A model generated the notes under the pieces. That model ran no database searches. It had not been told where the DNA came from and saw only the letters and a program-made list of their open reading frames with translations. The position numbers and the translations under genes were made by a program. Positions 9,310-17,150 of a DNA stretch of 64,000 bases are shown here, one piece after another. Positions within the stretch are counted from its first letter, which is position 1. Each line of letters opens with the position of its first letter. Source of the DNA: Amycolatopsis sp. MtRt-6 (GTDB lineage Bacteria; Actinomycetota; Actinomycetes; Mycobacteriales; Pseudonocardiaceae); the NCBI RefSeq assembly GCF_017308975.1, contig NZ_JADWPD010000004.1:131901-195900 (forward strand). The letters are read 5' to 3'.

Positions 9310-9324
9310 CTTGCCAATCGCAAG
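9310..9324. promoter_or_regulatory. MarR-type operator CTTGC-CAATC-GCAAG
   Basis: This perfect 5-5-5 palindrome sits 9 bp upstream of the marR-like start in the 222-bp divergent region. The TTGC-N5-GCAA core matches the usual MarR-box style, so autoregulation and control of the divergent gene are inferred. Confidence 0.55.
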
Positions 9325-9522
9325 AGCATCGGTCAAGATGGACATCCCCGGCGCTCGCCGGATGTCCGGCCGGATCGGCCCACCCTTCTCTTTCCGCATG
9401 CCCTTGGCATGCTCGCGCGCCAAATCCGTTGGCACGGAAGAAAATTCCTTCGGATTTCGCTGAACCTCCCCGCGACGACGTCCGTGTACCCCGTACCGAA
9501 CTGTCGTCTCAAAGGAGGAACC

Positions 9523-10230
9523 ATGCCGGATCACCGTGGTATGACGGGCCGCGCCAAGGCCCGGACCGCGCTGGTCATCGTGGCCACGCTCGCCGTGGTC
9601 GGCGTGGGCTCGGTGATGGTGTTGCAGGCCAACGCCCAGACCGCGCCCGGCTCGACGCAGGCGGGGGTCCCGGCGCACAACATGGCCGGCATGCAGATGG
9701 GCTCGGCCGCGCAGGCCGGGGCCGACAGCAACATCGCCGGCGCCGGACCGGTCACCGAGCTCGACAAGACGTTCCTGGTCAAGGTCCGCCAAGCCGGCCT
9801 CTGGGAGATCCCCGCCGGTGACCTCGCGCAGACCAACGCCAGCAGCGAGCAGGTGAAGCGCGCCGGGCTGCACCTGCTGGACGGGCACTCGCACCTCGAC
9901 CAGCTCGTCCGCGAGGACGCGAGAATGCTCGGCGTGCCGCTGCCGGACAAGGCGACCGCCGAACAGCAGGAGTGGGTCCGCCAGCTGACCAACGCCAAGG
10001 GTGCGGAGTTCGACAAGCTGTTCGCGAACGTGCTGCGGTCGTCGCACGGCAAGATCTTCGCGACCATCGCCGAAGTCCGCGCGGGTACGCAGAACGACGT
10101 CATCCGGCGGCACGCGACGCAGGCGAACGCGACCGTCCTCGACCACATGACGGTCCTGGAGGACACCGGCCTGGTCGACGCCAAGACGATCGAGGAGGTC
10201 GCCACGGCGGTGAACCCGCCGGCGAAGTGA
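9523..10230 (+). CDS. Exported DUF4142 protein
   Basis: The 235-residue protein has an N-terminal membrane/signal segment (ALVIVATLAVVGVGSVMVL) and a helical DUF4142 domain at about 75-230, including HLLDGHSHLDQLV and RHATQANATVLDHM, where the histidines recall a four-helix ferritin-like bundle. The start is secured by a near-perfect ribosome site AAAGGAGGAA 4 bp upstream. The region after the signal is Met/His-containing (AHNMAGMQMG), which might bind metal. Function of DUF4142 is not established. Confidence 0.85.
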   Translation: MPDHRGMTGRAKARTALVIVATLAVVGVGSVMVLQANAQTAPGSTQAGVPAHNMAGMQMGSAAQAGADSNIAGAGPVTELDKTFLVKVRQAGLWEIPAGDLAQTNASSEQVKRAGLHLLDGHSHLDQLVREDARMLGVPLPDKATAEQQEWVRQLTNAKGAEFDKLFANVLRSSHGKIFATIAEVRAGTQNDVIRRHATQANATVLDHMTVLEDTGLVDAKTIEEVATAVNPPAK

Positions 10231-10241
10231 CGCCGGCGATC

Positions 10242-10280
10242 CCCGGTAGCCGCTCGCCGGGGATGCGGGCGGCTACCGGG
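10242..10280. terminator. Hairpin terminator after the DUF4142 gene
   Basis: Perfect 12-bp arms CCCGGTAGCCGC and GCGGCTACCGGG at 10242-10253 and 10269-10280 begin 12 bp after the stop codon. It also faces the 3' end of the convergent membrane-protein gene. Confidence 0.7.
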
Positions 10281-10323
10281 CCGGTGGCACGATGCCGTGA
10301 GCCCCGGCGGGAAGACCTCCGGC

Positions 10324-10923
10324 TCACGGGGCGAGGCCGTGCCGGGCCAGTTCATGGCCGGCCAGCTTCCCGATGACCTCCCGGTCGCGCTCCCGCCAGC
10401 CGGTCGCCGGTTCGCCGACCGAAGCCAACCGCCGCAACGGCTGGGTCGCCAGGGCCCGCAGGGCCAGGAGGTCCCGCCCTTCGTCGCCCAGGGCCCGCAG
10501 GTGGGCGGCCGCCGTGGCGCGGCGGGTGTAGTTCCAGCGCAGCGGCAGCCAGGTGAGCGCGAGGGTGAGGATCGGCAGCGCGATGATGATCGCCGCCAGC
10601 CACCACGCCAGGTTCTCGACGGCCTCGATCTGCCAGCGGCCCGCGTCCGTGAGCTTCGTCCCGACGTCCGAACCGCCGTGCAGGGCCTTGGCCAGGGCGT
10701 CTCCGACGAGCGGGATCCCGTCGGCGGAGTTCGCCGCGGAGTCGAAGGTGCCGCGCAGGCCGGTGCCCGCGTCGACCAGCCCGTCGCCGGGTGCCCGCAG
10801 CTTCATGACCTGGTCGTACACCGAGGTCCCGACCCGGACCGCGAGGACGACGAGCAGCACGGCCAGCAGGTCGCTGACGAGCTGGGCGGTACGGCGGACC
10901 GGCCGTTCGGCGTAGAGCTGCAT
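10324..10923 (-). CDS. Hypothetical two-helix membrane protein
   Basis: The 199-residue protein has a hydrophobic segment at about residues 13-32 (LVSDLLAVLLVVLAVRVG) and another at about 107-128 (LAWWLAAIIIALPILTLALT), with a Gly/Asp-rich loop between and a basic, Arg-rich C-terminal tail. I do not recognise the family. Its start region faces the acetyltransferase/tetR promoter with two copies of the ATGAC-N4-GTCAT palindrome 81 and 129 bp upstream, so it may belong to the same regulon. Confidence 0.7.
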   Translation of the reverse strand: MQLYAERPVRRTAQLVSDLLAVLLVVLAVRVGTSVYDQVMKLRAPGDGLVDAGTGLRGTFDSAANSADGIPLVGDALAKALHGGSDVGTKLTDAGRWQIEAVENLAWWLAAIIIALPILTLALTWLPLRWNYTRRATAAAHLRALGDEGRDLLALRALATQPLRRLASVGEPATGWRERDREVIGKLAGHELARHGLAP

Positions 10924-11003
10924 CGGAGCTGCCTTTCGCGGTGGGGGAGCGCGGCCACGGCAACGTACCCGCGTCCGCTTGGCGCGAATCGCCGCGGCCT
11001 TCT

Positions 11004-11017
11004 ATGACACTCGTCAT
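11004..11017. promoter_or_regulatory. TetR operator copy 1, ATGAC-ACTC-GTCAT
   Basis: The 5-4-5 palindrome lies between the divergent membrane-protein gene and the acetyltransferase gene. The same arms and spacing recur at 11052 and 11520, the last directly before the tetR start. Confidence 0.65.
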
Positions 11018-11051
11018 GGTGTTTTTCGCGCTCCCGTGGTCTCATGTTCTT

Positions 11052-11065
11052 ATGACCACTGTCAT
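11052..11065. promoter_or_regulatory. TetR operator copy 2, ATGAC-CACT-GTCAT
   Basis: With one more base each side the arms become TATGAC and GTCATA, a perfect 6-4-6 palindrome. It overlaps the first possible ATG of the acetyltransferase gene, which argues for either a leaderless message or the later GTG start. Confidence 0.65.
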
Positions 11066-11693
11066 AGAAGGCGTGGACCACGGTGGCGTCGCCGCTCTGG
11101 TCGCGGCTTGCTCACCGGACAGCCTCCGGAGCCGGTTCCTGATGGGCGGCCCCGCCCGGCCGGCCGAGGTTTTCCGGCGCTACCAGCGCTTCCTGCTCGC
11201 CGGGCCGCCGGACGGCGTCGCGCTGCTCGCCTGTCGTGGCGGCATTCCGGTGGGGCTGCTCAACCTCGTCTCGGAGACACCAGGGGAGGCGGAGATCGGG
11301 ATCCTCGTCGCCGACGCGTGGCAGCGGCAGGGGATCGGCAGCGCCTTGAGCCGGTGGCTGTGGGCGTCCGGGCGCTGGGCGGGCTGGACCGTGCGGGCCA
11401 CCGTCCAGGCCGGCAACACCGGCGCCGAAGCGTTGCTGCTCGGCCAGGGCTTCCGGCCGGTGCCGTCGTACGAGCGCGGCGAACGCGACTTCGCGCTGGT
11501 CGTACCGGATTGGGCTACCATGACGGACGTCATGAAGGAGGCAGCCGATGACCAGGACACCGCGCGAGCGGATGGTGCTCAGCGCCGCGCAGCTGGTGCG
11601 GATCCACGGTGTCGGGGCGACCGGCATGCGGGACGTGGTCGCCCACGCCGAAGCCCCGCGGGGGTCCCTGCAGCACTACTTCCCGGGCGGTAA
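11052..11693 (+). CDS. GNAT family N-acetyltransferase
   Basis: The first 155 or so residues form a GNAT fold: IPVGLLNLV and AEIGILVADAWQRQGIGSAL give the acetyl-CoA pyrophosphate-binding loop (Q-x-x-G-I-G-S). The acceptor is unknown. Translation may begin at the ATG at 11052, inside a palindrome and without a ribosome site, or at GTG 11073, preceded by AGAAGG. The conserved domain ends near DFALVVPDW, yet the frame stays open for about 60 residues and overlaps 146 bp of the following tetR gene, so the tail is probably readthrough. Confidence 0.78.
   Translation: MTTVIEGVDHGGVAALVAACSPDSLRSRFLMGGPARPAEVFRRYQRFLLAGPPDGVALLACRGGIPVGLLNLVSETPGEAEIGILVADAWQRQGIGSALSRWLWASGRWAGWTVRATVQAGNTGAEALLLGQGFRPVPSYERGERDFALVVPDWATMTDVMKEAADDQDTARADGAQRRAAGADPRCRGDRHAGRGRPRRSPAGVPAALLPGR
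11520..11533. promoter_or_regulatory. TetR operator copy 3, ATGAC-GGAC-GTCAT
   Basis: With flanking bases the arms are CATGAC and GTCATG, a perfect 6-4-6 palindrome. It ends 14 bp before the tetR ATG and lies inside the 3' part of the acetyltransferase frame, consistent with autoregulation from an internal promoter. Confidence 0.65.
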
Positions 11694-12144
11694 GGACCAG
11701 CTGATCGCCGAAGCGGTCACCTGGGCGGGCGACTACGCGGCCCGGCGCGTGGCGCGCGTCGCCGCGAAGCTCGAGGACCCGACGCCCGGGAAGCTGTTCG
11801 CGGCGATGGCCGCCCAGTGGACCGACGAGTTCACGGCAGCGGGCTTCGACGCGGGCTGCCCCCTGGTGGCGACGGTCGCCGACGCGGCGGCCACCAGCGA
11901 CAGCCTGCGCGAAGCGGCCGGCAAGGCGTTCGAGGGCTGGCAGCGTCCGGTCGCGGCCACGCTCGAGCAGCTGGGCGTCCCCCCGGCCCGCAGCGGATCC
12001 CTGGCCGTGCTGATGCTCAGCGCCCTGGAGGGCGCGATCGTCCTGGCGCGGGCACACCAGGACGTCGCGCCACTCGACACGGTGGTGGCGGAACTGCGGC
12101 CGTTGCTCGACGGCGCCGTGGACAAGCGCCGCCGCCGGGTCTAG
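11548..12144 (+). CDS. TetR/AcrR family repressor
   Basis: The 198-residue protein has a TetR N-terminal helix-turn-helix (residues 8-55: AAQLVRIHGVGATGMRDVVAHA, then GSLQHYFPGGKDQL). The C-terminal half is the ligand-binding helical domain of the TetR_C_33/YxaF type (AGCPLVATVADAAATSDSLR). AAGGAGG precedes the ATG by 7 bp. Three identical-spacing palindromes around it and the acetyltransferase promoter are its probable sites. The stop codon overlaps the stop of the convergent epoxide hydrolase through a shared CTAG. Confidence 0.9.
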   Translation: MTRTPRERMVLSAAQLVRIHGVGATGMRDVVAHAEAPRGSLQHYFPGGKDQLIAEAVTWAGDYAARRVARVAAKLEDPTPGKLFAAMAAQWTDEFTAAGFDAGCPLVATVADAAATSDSLREAAGKAFEGWQRPVAATLEQLGVPPARSGSLAVLMLSALEGAIVLARAHQDVAPLDTVVAELRPLLDGAVDKRRRRV

Positions 12145-13271
12145 ATGTCGCGGAAGAACTCGCGGATGTCCTTGACCAGCACGTCCGGCGCCTGCAGGGA
12201 CGCGAAGTGGCCCCCGGCGTCGTACTCCGACCAGCGCGTCACGGTGTTGGACAGTTCGGCCAGACCGCGGATCGCGAGGTCGCCCCGGAAGTTCGCGACG
12301 GCGGTCGGGACACCGGAGGGAGCGGGCCGCTCACCCCAGCCGTCCTGACCGGCTTCCAGGTAGAGCCGCGCGGCCGAGCCGGCGGTGCCGGTGAGCCAGA
12401 AGATCGTCGCGTTGGTGAGGATGGCGTCCCGGCCGACGGGCGTCTGGTTCGTGGTGGCGGGGTTCCAGTCGACGAACCACTCGAGGTTCCACGCGAGCTG
12501 CCCGGCGGGGGAGTCGTTGAGGGCGTAGGCGAGGGTCTGCGGGCGGGTGGCCATCTGCGTGGCGTAGCCGGAGTGGGAGTACCACCAGGCTTCGTTGGCT
12601 TCCGCTTGTTTACGGTCCTCTTCGGACAGTCGTTCGAGGTCGCCGGGAGCGGTCGCCACCCCGGCGTTGGCCATGGCGTTGACGTGCACGCCCAGCACCG
12701 CATCCGGGGCGGTTCTCCCCAGTTCGGGGGAGACGATGCTGCCGAAGTCGCCACCGTGGGCGCCGTAACGGGCGTAGCCGAGCCTTTGCATCAGCTCGGC
12801 CCAGGCCTTGGCGACCCGGCGGGTGTTCCAGCCTCGTTCGTTGGTCGGGCCGGAAAAGGCGAACCCGGGCACCGACGGCGCGACGACGTGGAACGCGTCC
12901 TTCGGATCGCCGCCGTGGGCTTTCGGGTCGGTGAGGGGGCCGATGATGTCGCGGAAGTCGGCTGTGGTGCTCGGCCAGCCGTGGGTGATGATGAGTGGTG
13001 TCGCGTCCGGTTCGGGGGACCTCGCGTGGACGAAGTGGACTTTCTGGTTGTCGATTGTCGTTGTGTACTGGGGGTGTTCGTTGAGGCGGGCTTCCTGGGC
13101 TCGCCAGTCGAAGCCGTTCTGCCAGTAGTCGACGAGATCCTTCAGGTAGGTCTCGTTGACGCCGTAGTCCCAGTCTGCGTCGGGTAGTTCGCCTGGCCAG
13201 CGGGTCTTGGCTAGGCGGGTGTTGAGTTCGTCGAGGTCTTGCTGGGGGATGTTGATGTGGAAGGGATCCAT
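12141..13271 (-). CDS. Epoxide hydrolase (EHN-domain alpha/beta hydrolase)
   Basis: The 376-residue protein has the N-terminal EHN domain (FHINIPQQDLDELNTRLAKTRWP) followed by an alpha/beta-hydrolase fold with the oxyanion motif HGWPST near residue 118, a nucleophile elbow with Asp in HGGDFGSIVS, and a C-terminal GGHFAS histidine. This is the microsomal/juvenile-hormone-type epoxide hydrolase family, which opens epoxides to diols. It is monocistronic, and an 8-11-8 palindrome lies just upstream of its start. Confidence 0.9.
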   Translation of the reverse strand: MDPFHINIPQQDLDELNTRLAKTRWPGELPDADWDYGVNETYLKDLVDYWQNGFDWRAQEARLNEHPQYTTTIDNQKVHFVHARSPEPDATPLIITHGWPSTTADFRDIIGPLTDPKAHGGDPKDAFHVVAPSVPGFAFSGPTNERGWNTRRVAKAWAELMQRLGYARYGAHGGDFGSIVSPELGRTAPDAVLGVHVNAMANAGVATAPGDLERLSEEDRKQAEANEAWWYSHSGYATQMATRPQTLAYALNDSPAGQLAWNLEWFVDWNPATTNQTPVGRDAILTNATIFWLTGTAGSAARLYLEAGQDGWGERPAPSGVPTAVANFRGDLAIRGLAELSNTVTRWSEYDAGGHFASLQAPDVLVKDIREFFRDI

Positions 13272-13289
13272 GGGGTTCAGCTTGGCTTT

Positions 13290-13316
13290 GATCTAGGTCA
13301 GTTGGTGGCCTAGATC
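13290..13316. promoter_or_regulatory. Palindrome GATCTAGG-N11-CCTAGATC
   Basis: Perfect 8-bp arms with an 11-bp spacer lie 18 bp upstream of the epoxide hydrolase start. The position suggests an operator or a 5'-leader hairpin for that gene. No adjacent regulator is obviously matched to it. Confidence 0.45.
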
Positions 13317-13526
13317 TTGGTCGGGTTTCAGGCACGGCTTCGCCGTGGCGTGGGAAATCGGCGCTCCACGGGGTTGCGTCACGTCGTTGGTCGCCAGCGC
13401 CGATTCCCCACGCTTCGATTGCCCTGCCGTGGTTTCCGGTGTTCTCGGGTGTGGACAGTGGCTTTACCTTTTGTTCCCACCGTATCGAGTGATGACCCTG
13501 TGTTCGATCGCCGGTAGCTTGGAGAT

Positions 13527-14756
13527 ATGACCAACGACGTGGCTCTCTCCTCCGAGGCGGTGGCTCTTGCCGACCGCATCGGCGAACTGGTCGCGTCGAT
13601 GCGGTCTGCTGAGGCCGAACTTGGTGCGGTGCTGGTGGAAATCGAGCAGCGGGGTGTGATGGAGCTGTTCGGCTACCGCTCCGCAGCCCGGCTTATGGAG
13701 CACCTCGCCGATATGCCGAAGCCGGCTACGGAACGGCTGATCAAACGCGCCCGCTTAGTGAATCCGGGCCGCAACCTCGACGGCTCCCCGATTCCTGCCT
13801 TGGCTCCCGCCACTGGTGTTGCGGCTCGGGCGGGGCGGTTGAGCAACCCGATGATCGATGTGATCACCTCGGTGCTGGCTCAGGTTCCGCCCGAGCATTG
13901 TGTGAGTGCCGAGGCCAACCTGCTGGCTTTCGCTGAGGAGGCCGGGCACAAGCAGGTCGCCGCGCTCGGTGCCCGTATCCTCGCTCACCTGGTTCCCGAT
14001 GGTCAGGAGCCCGACGACACCGAACCCGTGGTTCCCACCCGGGAGCTGTTCCTGCGCCGCAAAAGAACCGGGGTGTGGGAGCTGAGTGGCCGGTTCGATG
14101 ATGAGACCGGCGCACGCGCCCACGCATTGTTGGACGCCCTCGCCGAGCGTCGCACCGGGGACGACGGCCCCGACTTCCGCACGACCCCACAGCGCTACGG
14201 GGACGCCTTCTCCGATGCCGTTGACCTCGCCCTCAACTCTCCGGATCTGCCGATGCAGGCCGGAGAACGAGCCCACGTCATGGTCGCCGTGTCATTGGAA
14301 GACCTGAAGTCCGGTGTTGGCAAGGTCACCCTCGGCGACACCGGCACCATGACCGCGGCCGAAGCGCGGGTGCATGCCTGCGACGCCATGATCATCCCCG
14401 CGGTGCTGGGCGACAAAAGCGAACCGCTGAACCTGGGCCGCCTCCGCCGGTTGATCTCCGCCGGACTGCGCCGCGCTCTCTTCCTCCGGGACCGGGGTTG
14501 TGCGTTCCCGGGCTGTCATCGGCCACCCCGGCACTGTCAAGGTCACCACATCCGCCACTGGGCAGACGGCGGCCCCACCAACCTCACCAACCTGGTGCTG
14601 ATGTGCGCCCACCACCACCGGCTCCTGCACCGATCCGGCTGGGAAGTCCGCATCGCCCCCGACGGCCTCCCCGAATTCCTCCCACCAGTGTTCATCGACC
14701 GACGCCGAAAACCAAGGCGCAACAACCTGCACGAACCACTCCCATTCGCAGCCTGA
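13527..14756 (+). CDS. DUF222/13E12-type protein with C-terminal HNH nuclease
   Basis: The 409-residue protein has an N-terminal DUF222 domain (about 1-290, with ELFGYRSAARLMEHL and RAHALLDALAERR) and a C-terminal HNH motif: CAFPGCHRPPRHCQGHHIRHW, then TNLVLMCAHHHRLLH, with the expected Cys pairs and catalytic His. These 13E12-repeat proteins are abundant, often multicopy and suspected of mobility in actinobacteria; the biological role is unsettled. Its GC content and codon choice (more T-ending codons) look lower-GC than the neighbours, in line with transfer. No good ribosome site is visible. Confidence 0.88.
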   Translation: MTNDVALSSEAVALADRIGELVASMRSAEAELGAVLVEIEQRGVMELFGYRSAARLMEHLADMPKPATERLIKRARLVNPGRNLDGSPIPALAPATGVAARAGRLSNPMIDVITSVLAQVPPEHCVSAEANLLAFAEEAGHKQVAALGARILAHLVPDGQEPDDTEPVVPTRELFLRRKRTGVWELSGRFDDETGARAHALLDALAERRTGDDGPDFRTTPQRYGDAFSDAVDLALNSPDLPMQAGERAHVMVAVSLEDLKSGVGKVTLGDTGTMTAAEARVHACDAMIIPAVLGDKSEPLNLGRLRRLISAGLRRALFLRDRGCAFPGCHRPPRHCQGHHIRHWADGGPTNLTNLVLMCAHHHRLLHRSGWEVRIAPDGLPEFLPPVFIDRRRKPRRNNLHEPLPFAA

Positions 14757-14766
14757 ACACGGGACA

Positions 14767-14792
14767 GGCCCGCAGCCACACGGCTACGGGCC
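14767..14792. terminator. Hairpin after the HNH gene
   Basis: Eleven-base arms GGCCCGCAGCC and GGCTACGGGCC pair with one mismatch across a 4-bp loop, starting 11 bp after the stop codon. Confidence 0.5.
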
Positions 14793-15356
14793 CACACCCA
14801 CGCGACGCCTCAACCGGCCAGCAACCAACAGAGGAACTAGGACCAGCCCGGCAATCGCCGCGAAAGAACACCACCAGCGGTGTCCAGCACCGCCCGCGCC
14901 GACAATGGCCGCACCAAGAGGTCCGCCGGGGCAACCGCGTGCGCCCGGCGGAGACTCGCCATCTGAGCCAGCTCCCACACCCACGCGCGAACCGCGGCTC
15001 GATGTCCGGAGGGAGGCGGGCAAGTGGACGCGACTGCGTCGCCATCGACCTCGCCATCCGCCCGCCGCGGCGTCCGGCACACCCGGGCACATCTCCGGCG
15101 CACGTCCGGCACACCGCCCCCGGCACATCTCCGGCGCACGTCCGGACGGTCCCGCCCCGCGCCCAGCCGAACTCAACCTCCGCACGCGGTCAGACCAGTC
15201 GGTCCTGCCCGTCGACCGCACGACCGAAGCCGTCCGCCCGCCCGGCCACGACCGGAACCTCAGTCGCGTCCCGGCTCTCGGGCAACCGGCCGCACCGACC
15301 AGCTCTCCCGCATCCCGGCGCGTGTCCGCCGGATGCCGGCACAGCTACCAGACCGC
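14793..15356. other. Gene-poor region of about 560 bp
   Basis: I see no reading frame here with a recognisable domain or a credible start. Several long frames exist, as expected at this GC content, but their translations are Arg/Pro/Ala-rich without a pattern. The region contains one 24-bp direct repeat and separates the HNH gene from the SDR gene. It may be decayed sequence accompanying the HNH element. Confidence 0.5.
15086..15145. repeat. 24-bp direct repeat, two copies 36 bp apart
   Basis: Identical copies occupy 15086-15109 and 15122-15145 (beginning GGCACATCTCCGGCGCACG). They lie in the gene-poor stretch downstream of the HNH gene. A part-copy with CACACCCGGGCAC precedes the first. Function unknown. 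Confidence 0.75.
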
Positions 15357-16136
15357 TCACGTGTGCGTGCCGCCGTCGATGCGGATCTCCGTTCCCGTGA
15401 TGAACTTTCCGTCCTCCGAGGCCAGCATGGCCACCACTCCCGCCACCGCCTCGGGGCCCGCCACCGCGTTGCCCACCTCTGTCGTGTGGTCCGTCGGCAG
15501 GATCGGCAGCAACCGGCCGAACAACGAAAAATCGACGTTCGCGGGCAGCCAGCTCGCCGCCGAGTCCGTTATTCCGCTCTTGACACTGCCCGGGGCGATG
15601 CTGACCGCTCGCAGCCCCTGCTTGCCGTACTCCAGCGCCAGCGCGTGCGTGAACGACTGGATCCCGCCCTTGCTGGCCGAATACGCCGCCATGTACGGGT
15701 GTGCGAACGAGGCCGATGTCGAACTGAAGTTGACCACCACCCCCGCCGAAGACTTCAGCAAGGCCGGGAGGGCCGCGCGTGTCACCAGGAACGTGCCCGT
15801 CAGGTTCACCGCCAGTACCCGGTTCCACAGCTCCAGCGATGTCTCGTGCGTGTGCGACGCCAGCAGGATCCCCGCCGCGTTGACCAGCACGTCGAGGCCG
15901 CCGAGGGTCTCGACTGCCGCCTTCACCGCGGAATCCACCGAGGCTTCGTCGGCCACGTCCATCGGGACCGTCGTCAGGCCCGGGGGAGCGGCCGCCTGCG
16001 TTGCCGCAAGTCCTTCGGTGGCGACGTCGGTGCCGATGACCCGGGCACCCTCCTCCAGCAGGCGCAGCGTGGTGGCCCGGCCGATGCCGGAACCCGCACC
16101 GGTGACCAGGACCCGTCGATCGCGCAGGCGTTCCAT
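15357..16136 (-). CDS. Short-chain dehydrogenase/reductase (SDR)
   Basis: The protein of about 259 residues is a classical SDR: TGAGSGIG cofactor loop at residues 11-18, DVLVNAAG near 85, the catalytic Ser in NFSSTSAS, and YSASK with the Tyr-Lys pair near 155-159. It ends with the usual GTEIRIDGGTHT. I start it at ATG 16136 (MERLRDRRVLVTGAG); in-frame GTG 16145 and TTG 16154 are alternatives. Substrate unknown. It is 22 bp downstream of the xi-GST gene on the same strand and may share its transcript. Confidence 0.88.
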   Translation of the reverse strand: MERLRDRRVLVTGAGSGIGRATTLRLLEEGARVIGTDVATEGLAATQAAAPPGLTTVPMDVADEASVDSAVKAAVETLGGLDVLVNAAGILLASHTHETSLELWNRVLAVNLTGTFLVTRAALPALLKSSAGVVVNFSSTSASFAHPYMAAYSASKGGIQSFTHALALEYGKQGLRAVSIAPGSVKSGITDSAASWLPANVDFSLFGRLLPILPTDHTTEVGNAVAGPEAVAGVVAMLASEDGKFITGTEIRIDGGTHT

Positions 16137-16158
16137 GGTGATCACCGTAGCCAAGATC

Positions 16159-17142
16159 TCAGAGCGGCGGCACCCGCTCGTCGGCGGGCGGCGGGCCCGG
16201 TGGTGTCCCGTCGCCGAACGGGTGGCCGCCCAGCTCCTCGCGGCCGTGGGGGGTGAGCCAGCCGGACGGGTCCGGCCCGGCCGGCACGATGCCCGTCGGG
16301 TTCACGTTCCGGTGCACCACGTAGTAGTGCTCCTTGATCTGGGCGAAGTCGATCGTGTCGCCGAAGCCGGGCGTCTGGAACAGGTCGCGCGTGTACGCCC
16401 ACAGCACCGGGAGCTCGGCCAGTTTCTGGCGGTTGCACTTGAAGTGGCCGTGGTACACCGCGTCGAACCGGACCAGCGTGGTGAACAGCCGGATGTCCGC
16501 CTCGGTGATCGTGTCGCCCACCAGGTAACGCTGACCCGCCAAACGCTCCGACAACCAGTCCAGGGCGGCGAACAACTTCCGGTACGAGTGCTCGTACGCC
16601 TCCTGGGACCGGGCGAACCCGCACTGGTACACCGCGTTGTTGACGTCGGTGAACACCCGCTGCGCCACGTCGTCGATCTCGTCGCGCAGCTTCTCCGGGT
16701 ACAGGTCCGGGGCGCCGGGACGGTGGAATTCCGTCCACTCCGTCGACATGTCCAGCGTCATCTGCGCGAAGTCGTTCGTGACGACCTTGCCGGTCGGGAT
16801 GTCGACGAACGCCGGGACCGTGATGCCGCGCGGGTACTCCGGGTCGCGCCTGAAGAACGCCTCCTGCAGCCGCTCGATGCCGAGGACCGGGTCGCGGCCA
16901 CCGGGATCGAGGTCGAAGCTCCAGCTGCGCTCGTCGTGCACCGGGCCGGCGATCCCCATCGACAGGACCGGCTCGAGGCCCAGGAGCCGCCGGACGATCA
17001 CCGCGCGGTTCGCCCACGGGCACGCGCGGGCGACCACCAGCCGGTAGCGGCCGGGCTCGACCGGCCAGCCGTCGCGGCCGTCGGCGGTGATCCGGTCCGG
17101 GATGTAGTTGAGGTCCCGCTTGTACTCGCCCTTGTCGGTCAT
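16159..17142 (-). CDS. Xi-class glutathione transferase / glutathionyl-hydroquinone reductase-like
   Basis: The 327-residue protein has the xi-class signature ACPWANR with the catalytic Cys near residue 42, and the C-terminal GST helical domain with YLVGDTITEADIRLFTTLVRFD. The length fits the glutathionyl-hydroquinone reductase family, which removes thiol adducts from quinols. Actinobacteria generally use mycothiol, so the natural thiol may differ (inference). The gene follows a marR gene by 8 bp on the same strand, suggesting quinone or electrophile-induced expression. Confidence 0.88.
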   Translation of the reverse strand: MTDKGEYKRDLNYIPDRITADGRDGWPVEPGRYRLVVARACPWANRAVIVRRLLGLEPVLSMGIAGPVHDERSWSFDLDPGGRDPVLGIERLQEAFFRRDPEYPRGITVPAFVDIPTGKVVTNDFAQMTLDMSTEWTEFHRPGAPDLYPEKLRDEIDDVAQRVFTDVNNAVYQCGFARSQEAYEHSYRKLFAALDWLSERLAGQRYLVGDTITEADIRLFTTLVRFDAVYHGHFKCNRQKLAELPVLWAYTRDLFQTPGFGDTIDFAQIKEHYYVVHRNVNPTGIVPAGPDPSGWLTPHGREELGGHPFGDGTPPGPPPADERVPPL

Positions 17143-17150
17143 CGGCGTCC

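Noticed and set aside
14784..15221. Minus-strand frame of 145 residues in the gap after the HNH gene
   Set aside because: No ribosome site, no conserved pattern and an Arg/Gly-rich composition; I could not support it as a gene.
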